From positions 1-18,350 of the forward strand of contig JAFGID010000186.1 of assembly GCA_016929735.1 (NCBI GenBank): DNA of 18,350 bases, in the 5' to 3' direction. Made by a program: the position numbers and the translations under genes. The notes under the pieces were generated by a model. That model searched no databases and was not told the origin of the DNA. It saw only the letters and a list, made by a program, of their open reading frames with translations. This DNA comes from Ignavibacteriales bacterium (GTDB lineage Bacteria; Bacteroidota; Ignavibacteria; Ignavibacteriales; Melioribacteraceae). How positions within the stretch are numbered: position 1 is the first letter of the stretch; the number at the start of each line of letters is the position of its first letter. Shown piece after piece: positions 1 through 7,365 of this stretch.

Positions 1-62
1 TAGTATCGATAAATTTTATATATATAATCAGCCCAATTTTTATAATTAAGATGAGACATCAT
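1..62 (-). CDS. 5' end of a gene cut by the left edge, possibly a SAM-dependent methyltransferase
   Basis: Two adjacent ATG codons (at 62 and 59) open a frame that runs without a stop to the window edge. It gives about 20 residues beginning MMSHLNYKNWADYIY. It lies about 31 bases downstream of the pdxA stop on the same strand, so it could be the next gene of the rho-GWxTD-pdxA cluster. The spacing of aromatic residues (N-Y-x-x-W-A-x-Y-I) resembles the N-termini of some class I SAM-dependent methyltransferases, but this is a memory-based resemblance over 20 residues. No SAM-binding glycine motif is in view. There is no clear Shine-Dalgarno. That a gene starts here is moderately likely; its function is a guess. 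Confidence 0.42.
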   Translation of the reverse strand, partial: MMSHLNYKNWADYIYKIYRY

Positions 63-93
63 CTGGTCATATATTTTCGGTAAAAAAGTATAA

Positions 94-1083
94 CTAGACA
101 TCATCACTTTTTGCTCTATTTTTCAATATTTTCTTTGAAAGATAGAAACTTTCGAGAATTCCTTTTTCATCTGCGATATACTTTTCAGCAATATCAAAAG
201 CAGTACCATGAGCTGGAGAAGTTCGAATAATTGGTAAACCCATTGTGTAATTTACTCCTGATTTAGCATTCAATAATTTAAATGGAATTAAAATCTGGTC
301 GTGATACATTCCTATTACAAAATCATATTTTTTGTAATCTTTATTGGAAAAGAAACCGTCAGATGGAAATGGTCCTTCCAATAAAATATTATGTAGCTCT
401 CGCATTGCTGGTTTAATTATTTTTATCTCTTCCTCTCCGAGTTGACCATCTTCCCCGGCATGAGGATTTAATCCAAGTAATGCAATTCTGGGATTATTTA
501 TTTTGAAATCAGTAATTAAACTTTTGTAAGTAAGCTTAATCGCATCTGTCAATTTTTCTTTAGTAATATTTTTTACAATTTCCTTTATTGGTTTGTGAAT
601 AGTAAGCAAAGCACATTTCATTTTTTTTGAGATGAATGACATTAAAACGTTTTCAGAATTAAAAATATTACTTATCAAACTTGTGTGACCAGTAAATTTT
701 ATTCCAGCCAAATGCCAAGCATATTTTGAAATGGGGGCGGTGATTAAAACATCAGCTTTTTTCTTCTTGAGTAATTCGCAAGCTTTTATAATTGATTTGT
801 AACTAATCTCTCCCGATGCTTTCGAAGGTAGACCTAATTTTTGCTTTACAGTACCAATGTTTAAGACTAAAACATTTTTTTCTTTAATTAGCTTATCATC
901 AATTAAATTACATATTTTATAATTAAAATTTAAGTTGAGTTTTTCAATTGTATTGAGAAAGATATTTGAAGGACAGATAAAGATGATTTTATTCTTTTCT
1001 TTGTTTAAATTATTTATACTTTTTAAGCATATCTCTGGACCAATTCCATTTATATCTCCACAAGTAAAAATAAATCTTTTCAT
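94..1083 (-). CDS. pdxA: 4-hydroxythreonine-4-phosphate dehydrogenase PdxA
   Basis: PdxA oxidises 4-phosphohydroxy-L-threonine with NAD in the cytoplasm. The product decarboxylates and condenses with deoxyxylulose phosphate (through PdxJ) to form the pyridoxine ring. The 329-residue length is normal for the family. The three histidines that bind the divalent metal in E. coli PdxA (166, 211, 266) have clear counterparts: H163 in TIHKPI, H208 in LNPHAGE and H261 in MYHDQ. Also present are the N-terminal GDINGIGPE motif, GHTSL near 132-136 and SPAHGTAFDIA near 289-299. Its ATG shares one base with the stop of the upstream GWxTD gene (TAATG), which suggests translational coupling. No Shine-Dalgarno is visible. 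A complete gene with all key residues intact. Confidence 0.97.
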   Translation of the reverse strand: MKRFIFTCGDINGIGPEICLKSINNLNKEKNKIIFICPSNIFLNTIEKLNLNFNYKICNLIDDKLIKEKNVLVLNIGTVKQKLGLPSKASGEISYKSIIKACELLKKKKADVLITAPISKYAWHLAGIKFTGHTSLISNIFNSENVLMSFISKKMKCALLTIHKPIKEIVKNITKEKLTDAIKLTYKSLITDFKINNPRIALLGLNPHAGEDGQLGEEEIKIIKPAMRELHNILLEGPFPSDGFFSNKDYKKYDFVIGMYHDQILIPFKLLNAKSGVNYTMGLPIIRTSPAHGTAFDIAEKYIADEKGILESFYLSKKILKNRAKSDDV

Positions 1084-2339
1084 TATTGGCTCATCAATTT
1101 ATAATCACCTGTTCCAGTTTTATCAACAAAAATAAATTTCTTATTCAGTTCCAAATAAGTCCACATTTCATTTATGTCATTTCTTTTTGTATAATCTCTT
1201 TCAATTGAATCTGGCTGACCATACTTAATGTAAATCATTCCTCTGTCAGTCTCAAAGCCATTTCGCAATTTAAAAGAAGATAAATTATCAATGGCATAGT
1301 CCACTCTTAAATAATATTCCTTCATAATTTCATTAAAGGCATATCCATCGTCAGGTTTCATTTCTTTCCAATAGTCGACTAAATTCTGATAATATTTTTC
1401 TCTGCTCCCTTCCATCAACTCACTAATTACTTCCTCGCTTTCAATAGCTGCTAATGCTTCAATTGCTAATTCTGGAAAATAAAGAGATTTCGGTTTATCA
1501 TACCATACTACTTTTGTATTAAATATTTGCTCTTGATCCTTATAAAATATTTTTATTTGAACATAGCCTTCATATAATCTTCTATTGAAGTTTTCAATAA
1601 AACATAAAAATATTTCTTCTCCATCTTCATTATTCAGGTAGATATTATCAGACATTTTTTCAATGTTAAATTTAAATGGTATCTTATTAGTTAAGCTTTG
1701 AGAAAGACAAATCTCGTTATTTTGAATCACCTCAATTCTAACTTCTTCTTCGGTTAAATTCCTAAATGGAATAATTAATGATAAATCGCTATGTATAAAA
1801 GGTATATCGTTTCCAAAATTAGTTAAATGAAATGAACTAGAAGAATCTTTACTACCGTAAATATATATTGGCTTATAAAAAATATCATTAATTTCTTCAA
1901 AATGTAAATCACCTACTTGAGGAATAAATACATTTTTTGAATTATTCATTATTAAGTTAATATGCGAAATATACTCTTCGCCTGGTATAATAAATTTTAT
2001 TACTCCTTGTAAAAAATCTTCTCTTGATTGTGTTAAGTTATAATCATCAACAACACATTTCTCATTCCCAATCTCTCTATAAATAAAACCATTTTTGTCT
2101 TTTAATTCAACATTAACTGAAACATTAGAGAAATATTTATCTTGTTCCTTTATGAAATTCAAAAAATTAAATGGAATTCTATATGAATAAAAAAGCGTTA
2201 CTTCTTTATCTGTCCTAATAAAGTTTTTTTCAAATAAAACTGAAGTGTTAAAAATACCTTGATTAAATTTTCTTTCTAACTCTTGAGGGTAAAGAATTGG
2301 TATTGATATAAAAAAAACAATAAATAATCTCTTTATCAT
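1083..2339 (-). CDS. Exported GWxTD-domain protein
   Basis: A 418-residue protein with an N-terminal signal peptide (MIKRLFIVFFISIPILYPQ), so it is probably periplasmic or secreted. The C-terminal part carries the GWxTD-type signature as GFETDRG (361-367), followed by the family's usual continuation IYIKYGQPDSIE. Here phenylalanine replaces the eponymous tryptophan. Residues from roughly 285 to 360 look helical, and the 250 residues before them look beta-rich, perhaps Ig-like. GWxTD proteins are common in Ignavibacteria, Bacteroidota and Acidobacteria, but their function is not established. The gene sits 27 bases downstream of rho and overlaps pdxA by one base, so it is probably cotranscribed with both. 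No Shine-Dalgarno precedes the ATG. Family assignment is confident; I assign no biochemical role. Confidence 0.85.
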   Translation of the reverse strand: MIKRLFIVFFISIPILYPQELERKFNQGIFNTSVLFEKNFIRTDKEVTLFYSYRIPFNFLNFIKEQDKYFSNVSVNVELKDKNGFIYREIGNEKCVVDDYNLTQSREDFLQGVIKFIIPGEEYISHINLIMNNSKNVFIPQVGDLHFEEINDIFYKPIYIYGSKDSSSSFHLTNFGNDIPFIHSDLSLIIPFRNLTEEEVRIEVIQNNEICLSQSLTNKIPFKFNIEKMSDNIYLNNEDGEEIFLCFIENFNRRLYEGYVQIKIFYKDQEQIFNTKVVWYDKPKSLYFPELAIEALAAIESEEVISELMEGSREKYYQNLVDYWKEMKPDDGYAFNEIMKEYYLRVDYAIDNLSSFKLRNGFETDRGMIYIKYGQPDSIERDYTKRNDINEMWTYLELNKKFIFVDKTGTGDYKLMSQ

Positions 2340-2366
2340 AATTTATAAATTAAAAGTTTACTTGCA

Positions 2367-3620
2367 TCAGGAATTCATACTTTGTAAAAATTCTTTATTA
2401 TTCTTTGTTCCTTTCATTTTATCGAGTAATATTTCCATAGCTTCCACCGAGGTAAATTCGCTGATATATTTTCTAAGAATCCAGACACGATTCAATTCAT
2501 CTTCCGAAAGTAAAAGCTCTTCTTTCCTTGTTCCTGATTTGTTAACATCTATTGCTGGGAAAATTCTTCTATCTGATAAATCTCTGTCAAGGACCAATTC
2601 CATATTTCCTGTTCCCTTGAACTCTTCAAAAATTACTTCATCCATACGGCTACCAGTTTCAATTAAGGCAGTTGCAATGATTGTCAGACTACCCCCCTCT
2701 TCGGTATTTCGTGCGGCACCAAAAAATCTTTTTGGTTTTTGTAACGCATTTGCATCAACACCACCAGACAGAATTCTTCCACTATGAGGAATAACCGTAT
2801 TATGAGCGCGTGCTAATCTTGTAATACTATCAAGAAGAATGACAACATCCTCGCCATTTTCAGTTAATCTTTTTGCTTTTTCTATTACCATATTTGCAAC
2901 TTGCACATGTCTTTCTGCGGGTTCATCAAATGTTGAGCTTACAACTTCTGCTTGGACTGAACGTTGCATATCTGTAACTTCTTCAGGCCTTTCATCTATT
3001 AAAAGAATTAGCAATTGTATTTCGGGATGATTTCTTGTAATTGAATTCGCAATTTTCTGAAGTAAAATTGTCTTACCACTTTTGGGCGGTGACACAATTA
3101 ATCCTCTTTGTCCTTTCCCGATTGGTGAGAGCAAATCCATTATCCGCATTGAAAATTCACCTGGGATTGTTTCCAATTTTATTCTTTTCAATGGATGCAG
3201 TGGAGTTAAATTGTCAAAGAGTGTTCTTCCACGGATTAATTCTGGGGCTCTGTTGTTAACAGCTTCCACTTTTAATAGTGCAAAAAATCGTTCGCCTTCT
3301 TTGGGAGGTCGCACTTGCCCACTAACGAAATCACCGGTTCGTAAAGCGAATTTTTTTATTTGCGATGGTGAAACATAGATATCACCCGGGGATGGGAGGT
3401 AATTATAATCAGCTGATCTCAAAAATCCATAACCATCCGGTAATACTTCTAAAACACCTTTTAAGTAGCTAACACCATCTTTCAGTGTTTGAGACTCTAA
3501 TATTTTATTTATTAGGTCTTGCTTTCTTAGATCTGAGTAGCCACTTATTCCAAGCTCTTTAGCTATTTCGTATAGCTCTACTACCTTTTGAGATTGTAAC
3601 TTTGAAATGTCAAGTGTCAT
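2367..3620 (-). CDS. rho: Transcription termination factor Rho
   Basis: Rho is a hexameric RNA-dependent ATPase that loads on untranslated C-rich RNA and releases RNA polymerase. At 417 residues it is the compact form, without the long insertions seen in some phyla. In order: the Rho_N helical domain (about 3-42), the cold-shock-like RNA-binding domain (about 52-120, with DGYGFLR), Walker A SPPKSGKT (177-184), Walker B ILLDS (261-265), the Q-loop SGGVDANAL (285-293) and PKRFFGAARN (296-305). All are intact. The ATG has an AGGA Shine-Dalgarno about seven bases upstream (CAGGACTTACAATG). It is divergent from the beta-barrel gene across a 246-base A+T-rich gap that probably holds a leader. A direct repeat in that gap is listed separately. 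Identification is essentially certain. Confidence 0.98.
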   Translation of the reverse strand: MTLDISKLQSQKVVELYEIAKELGISGYSDLRKQDLINKILESQTLKDGVSYLKGVLEVLPDGYGFLRSADYNYLPSPGDIYVSPSQIKKFALRTGDFVSGQVRPPKEGERFFALLKVEAVNNRAPELIRGRTLFDNLTPLHPLKRIKLETIPGEFSMRIMDLLSPIGKGQRGLIVSPPKSGKTILLQKIANSITRNHPEIQLLILLIDERPEEVTDMQRSVQAEVVSSTFDEPAERHVQVANMVIEKAKRLTENGEDVVILLDSITRLARAHNTVIPHSGRILSGGVDANALQKPKRFFGAARNTEEGGSLTIIATALIETGSRMDEVIFEEFKGTGNMELVLDRDLSDRRIFPAIDVNKSGTRKEELLLSEDELNRVWILRKYISEFTSVEAMEILLDKMKGTKNNKEFLQSMNS

Positions 3621-3678
3621 TGTAAGTCCTGTATTGTTTTAAATTAATTTATTTCAAATGCATTCATATTGAATTGCG

Positions 3679-3730
3679 CAAGAGGTTTATTTGATTTTTT
3701 GAATGAAATTTACAAGAGGTATAAATGATT
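3679..3730. repeat. Imperfect direct repeat in the rho leader / divergent promoter region
   Basis: Two 18-base copies, CAAGAGGTTTATTTGATT at 3679-3696 and CAAGAGGTATAAATGATT at 3713-3730, match at 15 of 18 positions. They start 34 bases apart, about three helical turns. They lie 59-110 bases upstream of the rho ATG in the 3621-3866 gap. Read on the rho-sense strand each copy contains ACCTCTTG. They could be a paired operator or a feature of the rho leader RNA (Rho genes are often autoregulated), or a chance repeat in A+T-rich DNA. The rest of this gap shows no convincing promoter for rho. A TATATTTA at 3814-3821 matches seven of eight bases of the Bacteroidota -7 box for the divergent gene but lacks an upstream TTTG. 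Confidence 0.4.
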
Positions 3731-3866
3731 AAGGTTAATTTATACTAAATATTTACATTTCAATATTAAACAAAAATATTTTTATTTACAACTTCAATAT
3801 CACAATTTTTTTTTATATTTACAAACAAAATTTACTAATTAAATTATAAAATAATTCAAATTTGCG

Positions 3867-4412
3867 ATGAAAAAGTTTTTTATTATAATTGGTTTTTTAA
3901 TATTCTTTTTTAGTAATACCAATGCACAATACTACTTTGGTGCGGGTTTTTATTTCGACACATCTATACCTTTAAGTAATTTGACAGATTACGATTATGA
4001 ATATCGACCTGGTTATGGTTTTAATGCAAAAATCATGCTTGAGATGACAGAAGGATTTCATATAATTTTATCATCTGGTTATACAGTTTTTGAATGTAAA
4101 TCCTATAAAGATTTTAGTTTAGCAATATTACCAGTGTATCTTGGTTTAAGAATGTATCCATTTTATGGTTCATTTATGCCATATCTTAATGTTGAAGGTG
4201 GATTAAATTTTATGTTTCAAGACGCATATAAGTCAGCAGAATCTGAAAGAGTACAAAAAACGAAACTCGGATTTGGTTTTGGAGGAGGTTTTCTTTTTCT
4301 TGAAAGTGAATTTATTAAACTTGACTTGAATATTCTTTATAATATAATTAACACAAAAGAAGTTACTTCGAAATTTTTATCTTTAAGACTAGGAATTGCA
4401 TTCGGATTTTAG
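3867..4412 (+). CDS. Small outer-membrane beta-barrel protein
   Basis: A 181-residue protein with a clear signal peptide (residues 1-20, ending NTNA before QYYFG). It then has alternating hydrophobic and polar strands rich in Gly, Tyr and Phe, and ends in phenylalanine (LRLGIAFGF), as outer-membrane barrels do. The size after cleavage, about 161 residues, fits an eight-stranded barrel of the OmpA/OmpX or 'porin family' type common in Bacteroidota. No periplasmic peptidoglycan-binding domain is attached. It stands alone: divergent from rho on the left and convergent with the GT9 gene on the right. No Shine-Dalgarno is evident before the ATG, and the upstream bases are almost all A and T. The specific role is unknown. 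Confidence 0.8.
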   Translation: MKKFFIIIGFLIFFFSNTNAQYYFGAGFYFDTSIPLSNLTDYDYEYRPGYGFNAKIMLEMTEGFHIILSSGYTVFECKSYKDFSLAILPVYLGLRMYPFYGSFMPYLNVEGGLNFMFQDAYKSAESERVQKTKLGFGFGGGFLFLESEFIKLDLNILYNIINTKEVTSKFLSLRLGIAFGF

Positions 4413-4459
4413 GGAATAGACTATATATTAAATTTTTGAACCCTTCGAAATAATACAAA

Positions 4460-4505
4460 AATGTCACTCTAAATCCCGATTTATCAGGATGAAGAGTCTC
4501 TAAGT
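4460..4505. repeat. Dyad-symmetric intergenic repeat-like element
   Basis: The gap between the convergent barrel and GT9 genes holds ATCCCGAT-TT-ATCAGGAT at 4473-4490. This is an eight-base inverted repeat with one mismatch; on the minus strand the mismatch becomes a G-T wobble, so all eight pairs can form there. It is flanked by TGTCACTCT on the left and GAAGAGTCTC on the right. From memory, near-identical strings (TGTCATTCTGA...CCCGATTTATCGGGATGAAGAATCTC) occur as dispersed intergenic elements in Bacteroidota/Ignavibacteria genomes, and this would be a mutated copy. It lacks a T-tract right after the stem on either strand, so it is not an ordinary intrinsic terminator, though it may mark the ends of the two convergent transcripts. 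Confidence 0.5.
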
Positions 4506-4534
4506 TATTATAAAATATAGATATTTTACTTCTC

Positions 4535-5650
4535 TCAATATGATAAACGAGTTTTTTCAAAGGCTTCTTTTTCTAATATATTTTTACACTTCCCAAACAC
4601 CTCTTCAATTGATATACTATTAATATTTTCGCTAACTTTTAAAAAATACTTTTTCTTGCCTATGGGTGACCATTGTTCAGGATTTGTTGGTCCGAATAAA
4701 GAAATTTGTGGTGTATCAGTTGAGCCAGCAACATGCATTATTCCAGTATCATTTGTGATAAACAAATGGCTTTTTGATATTATGGAAGCAGTTTCAGAAA
4801 TATTTTTATTTAAAAATGAGGGGATGTGAAAATTAAGTTTGTTGTTGATATCTTGAATTTGCTCAAAATCTGCATCAGTACCAGTAAAATAAAATTTGAC
4901 TTTGTATTTACCTTTGAGTAAAATTATCAAACTACTAAATTTACCTGTATCCCACCTATTCTGAATTTTCCCCGCTCCTACATGTAATCCTATTAAAATT
5001 TCTCCCTTTTCAAATCTGATTTCTTCAATAAATTTTTGCGATTCGATGTTATCTTCTTCATCTGTTGTAATTACAATTTGATAATTTTTTATATCAATTC
5101 CAAAAGGTCTTAGAATATCAAGTCCGTAATCTGCAACATACCTTTTAGGATTTTTATCCCAATTCATATCAATTCGTCTGTCAAAGAAAAATGCTGAATC
5201 GTTAATTTTTCCATTTAAAGATTTAGGCCCAATTCTGATTTTTGCTTTTGAAAGCCGACTGAGTAGATTACTTGTAAATGAAATTGATATAGTAACAGGA
5301 ACAATAGATATATCATATCCTTTTCTCAGTGTTTTTAATAATTTTGTAAGATAATTCAGATTAAATAGTTTTTTTTTATTAAAAACAAATTTTTCTTTAA
5401 TCAAAACGTTCTTTCCAATTGCATTACAATTTTGGGGGCTGACAATAATTGTGATATTACATTCAGGAAATTTTTCCTTTATTGCTAGAAACATCGAAGT
5501 TGAAGCAAGCAAATCACCAAATTGATTATGTTGTCGGACGATTAAAATTTCTTTTGGATTACCTATATCTTTGGAAGGGTTCTCTTTAACTCTAAAAAAT
5601 AATTTGAAAAATTTTAATACTAATAAAGAAAGGATATTCTTTCGACGCAT
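4535..5650 (-). CDS. Glycosyltransferase family 9 protein (ADP-heptose:LPS heptosyltransferase-like)
   Basis: GT9 enzymes transfer heptose, or a related sugar, from a nucleotide donor to the lipopolysaccharide core at the inner face of the cytoplasmic membrane. This 371-residue protein shows the expected GT-B layout. The N-terminal domain begins with ILIVRQHNQFGDLL (35-48). The C-terminal domain has LIGLHVGAG (219-227), FYFTGTDAD (253-261), and the donor-site run FITNDTGIMHVAGS (297-310) followed by LFGPTNPEQW (318-327). Length is normal. The first 25 residues are basic and hydrophobic and may sit against the membrane. It is the last gene of the def operon, two bases after the small membrane protein. 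The exact acceptor cannot be told from sequence, so I give no waa symbol. Confidence 0.9.
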   Translation of the reverse strand: MRRKNILSLLVLKFFKLFFRVKENPSKDIGNPKEILIVRQHNQFGDLLASTSMFLAIKEKFPECNITIIVSPQNCNAIGKNVLIKEKFVFNKKKLFNLNYLTKLLKTLRKGYDISIVPVTISISFTSNLLSRLSKAKIRIGPKSLNGKINDSAFFFDRRIDMNWDKNPKRYVADYGLDILRPFGIDIKNYQIVITTDEEDNIESQKFIEEIRFEKGEILIGLHVGAGKIQNRWDTGKFSSLIILLKGKYKVKFYFTGTDADFEQIQDINNKLNFHIPSFLNKNISETASIISKSHLFITNDTGIMHVAGSTDTPQISLFGPTNPEQWSPIGKKKYFLKVSENINSISIEEVFGKCKNILEKEAFEKTRLSY

Positions 5651-5652
5651 AA

Positions 5653-5853
5653 TTAATCCGAATTATTTTTATCATCAAGGTCTTCAAATTGTGCATCAAT
5701 TATATCATTCTTATCAATACTTGATTTACTTTTATTTTTATTTACCGTAATTCTATCTTTTTCCGATTTTACTTTTTTATAGTAGATAATAATCAAAGAA
5801 ATTATTTTCATTACGATATAAATAACTACAGAAAAAAGTATCCATCTAACCAT
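5653..5853 (-). CDS. Small single-pass membrane protein, DUF4834-like
   Basis: A 66-residue protein with one hydrophobic segment (about residues 4-25, ILFSVVIYIVMKIISLIIIY). A basic, lysine-rich stretch follows, then an acidic tail containing DIIDAQFEDLDD. A short N-terminal anchor with an acidic 'I-x-D-A-x-[FY]-E' tail recalls the DUF4834 group of small Bacteroidota proteins, whose function I do not know; the match is by pattern only. A GGAGG Shine-Dalgarno lies 11 bases before the ATG. The start overlaps the end of the deoxynucleoside kinase gene by eight bases, and the stop lies two bases before the GT9 start. That tight placement supports it being a real gene. Confidence 0.7.
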   Translation of the reverse strand: MVRWILFSVVIYIVMKIISLIIIYYKKVKSEKDRITVNKNKSKSSIDKNDIIDAQFEDLDDKNNSD

Positions 5854-6499
5854 TTACTAACAGACCTCCAGGATTAAAATATTCTGTTCTTGCCCTATCC
5901 TTTCTAAAAATTTGATTAAATAATTCATCAAAATCTGATTTATTGTTGACGAAATCAATTTCATTTGCATTTACGATTATTAATGGAGTATCATCATAAT
6001 TAAAGAAGAAACGATTATAGCAATCACACAAATCCTGCAAGTATCTTTTACTAATTTGCTTTTCAATTTTCCTATTTCTTTTCTTAATATTTTGAAGTAT
6101 CCTGTCTATTGTTGATTGTAAATAAATCACAATATCTGGCTTTGGTAAATTTTTTTTCAACATCGGGAAAATTGTATCATAAACATTTAATTCCTCGTCA
6201 TTAAGGTTTAAGTAGGCAAATATTTGGTCCTTATCAAAGATATAATCACTTATCAAATAATCAAAAAATAAATCAGCTTGGTTGAGTTGTAACAACTGTT
6301 TATATCGGCTAATTAAAAAATGCATCTGAGTTTGGAAGGCATATTTTTCCTTGTCTGAATAGAATTTTTCAAGAAAAGGATTATCATCGAATTCTTCCAA
6401 TATCAATAATGAGTTCAACCTCTTATTTAATAGTTCAGACAGAGAAGTTTTACCAACTCCAATTACGCCTTCAATAGCTATATATCTTATCTTATCCAT
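5846..6499 (-). CDS. Deoxynucleoside kinase (dNK/dGK family)
   Basis: Cytoplasmic salvage kinase that phosphorylates a deoxynucleoside using ATP. The 217-residue length fits the family. Visible features are the P-loop GVIGVGKTS (11-19), the substrate-pocket motif LEEFDDNPFL (34-43; the glutamate is the likely catalytic base region), QTQMHFLISRY (56-66) and an arginine/lysine-rich lid (IKKRNRKIEKQ). The motif that is (D/E)RS in animal enzymes reads SDYIFDKDQIFA (84-95), a form I associate with bacterial members. Substrate preference (dA, dG or dC) cannot be read from the sequence. It lies 16 bases after folK and overlaps the next gene by eight bases, consistent with one operon. No Shine-Dalgarno is seen. 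Confidence 0.88.
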   Translation of the reverse strand: MDKIRYIAIEGVIGVGKTSLSELLNKRLNSLLILEEFDDNPFLEKFYSDKEKYAFQTQMHFLISRYKQLLQLNQADLFFDYLISDYIFDKDQIFAYLNLNDEELNVYDTIFPMLKKNLPKPDIVIYLQSTIDRILQNIKKRNRKIEKQISKRYLQDLCDCYNRFFFNYDDTPLIIVNANEIDFVNNKSDFDELFNQIFRKDRARTEYFNPGGLLVNG

Positions 6500-6515
6500 T
6501 TAATGATTAATAATT

Positions 6516-7004
6516 TTACATTACCTTTTCTAAAATAGTTAAATTATTTTCATCAACCATAATATTTTTAATCACAATTCTATTTTTAGGATTGATAAAA
6601 TTTTCGTCTAATTCTTTCATCGGAATAATGAAGAAATCTCTCTTGTCAAATTCTTTATGCGGGATTGAAAGATTCTCGTCATCTATTAGTACATCATTAT
6701 AAAAGATTATATCAATATCAATTATTCTCGGTCCCCATTTAATCGTTTCTTCCCTGCCAAGTTTCTTTTCTATTTCTTTTAAGGTTTCAAGCAATTCATA
6801 GGGTTTGTAAAAACTTTGAATCTTCACTACACAATTATAAAAATTATTTTGCTTTTCTAAACCAATCGGTTTTGTCTCATAAATTGTTGAAATTTTTTCT
6901 ACAAAAATATATTTATCATTTTCCAACTCAGCAAGTGCAAGAAAAAGGTTTTCTCTTCTGTTGCCTAAATTTGAACCCAGACCTAAAAATATATTATCCT
7001 GCAT
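6516..7004 (-). CDS. folK: 2-amino-4-hydroxy-6-hydroxymethyldihydropteridine pyrophosphokinase (HPPK)
   Basis: FolK transfers pyrophosphate from ATP to 6-hydroxymethyl-7,8-dihydropterin, the step before dihydropteroate synthase in folate synthesis. Family motifs are complete: FLGLGSNLGNRRENL at the N-terminus, YETKPIG, NNFYNCVVKI, LGREETIKWGPRIIDIDIIFY (with the paired aspartates that bind magnesium) and IPHKEFDKRDFFIIPM. I place the start at 7004 (162 residues, MQDNIFLGLGSN). An upstream start at 7058 would add 18 residues the family lacks. The chosen ATG has AAGGA directly upstream and overlaps the end of folB by 11 bases, a normal arrangement for coupled folate genes. folP is not in the window. 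Confidence 0.95.
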   Translation of the reverse strand: MQDNIFLGLGSNLGNRRENLFLALAELENDKYIFVEKISTIYETKPIGLEKQNNFYNCVVKIQSFYKPYELLETLKEIEKKLGREETIKWGPRIIDIDIIFYNDVLIDDENLSIPHKEFDKRDFFIIPMKELDENFINPKNRIVIKNIMVDENNLTILEKVM

Positions 7005-7362
7005 TTTCCTTGATGACTTCAGCTTCGACACATTCAATAACTCCTCCCACTGGTACATTATTTTTTCTAATTCTTACTGCTATTTTTTTTATTGTTGGGA
7101 AATTTTCTAATATCCTCTCTGCAACTTCCGACGCTATTGTTTCAATTAAATTATATTTTTTTTCATGAACAACTTTATTTATAATTTTATAAACATTATA
7201 ATAATTGATTGTTCTATGGAGGTCATCATATTTTGCTGCTTCTGAAAAATCGGTATAAATATCAATGTCAGCTTCGAACTTTCCACCAATACTCTGTTCC
7301 TCTTGCATTGTCCCATGATATGCATAAAAGCTTGCATTTTTTATTCTAATTATATTTTCCAT
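6994..7362 (-). CDS. folB: Dihydroneopterin aldolase
   Basis: FolB cleaves dihydroneopterin to 6-hydroxymethyldihydropterin, the substrate of FolK encoded immediately downstream, and glycolaldehyde. The protein is 122 residues, the normal size of this octameric cytoplasmic enzyme. Residues known to matter in the family are at the expected positions: E22 in the YHGTMQEEQ segment, Y54 in INYYNVY, and K100 in RIRKNNVPVGG. E74 in LIETIAS, which recognises the pterin, is also present. The start lies three bases after the stop of the transporter gene, and the end overlaps folK by 11 bases. Identification is secure. Confidence 0.96.
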   Translation of the reverse strand: MENIIRIKNASFYAYHGTMQEEQSIGGKFEADIDIYTDFSEAAKYDDLHRTINYYNVYKIINKVVHEKKYNLIETIASEVAERILENFPTIKKIAVRIRKNNVPVGGVIECVEAEVIKENAG

Positions 7363-7365
7363 TAA

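Noticed and set aside
2362..2787. 141-codon open frame on the plus strand opposite the 3' part of rho
   Set aside because: It lies wholly antisense to a highly conserved gene, its product is Ser/Leu-rich with no family resemblance, and it has no ribosome binding site. It is a shadow of rho codon usage, as are the shorter plus-strand frames at 2839-3378.
4518..4533. AAAATATAGATATTTT palindrome just past the GT9 stop as a terminator
   Set aside because: The stem is all A-T and only six or seven pairs long, so it would be too weak to terminate. It is compatible with random A+T-rich sequence.
4363..4560. 65-codon minus-strand frame over the barrel/GT9 junction
   Set aside because: It overlaps the ends of both real genes and runs through the intergenic hairpin element. 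The translation shows no protein-like features.
7005..7058. Longer folK start with 18 extra residues
   Set aside because: Family members begin within a few residues of the 'LGLGSN' motif, and the internal ATG at 7004 has AAGGA directly upstream. The extension would lie deep inside folB.
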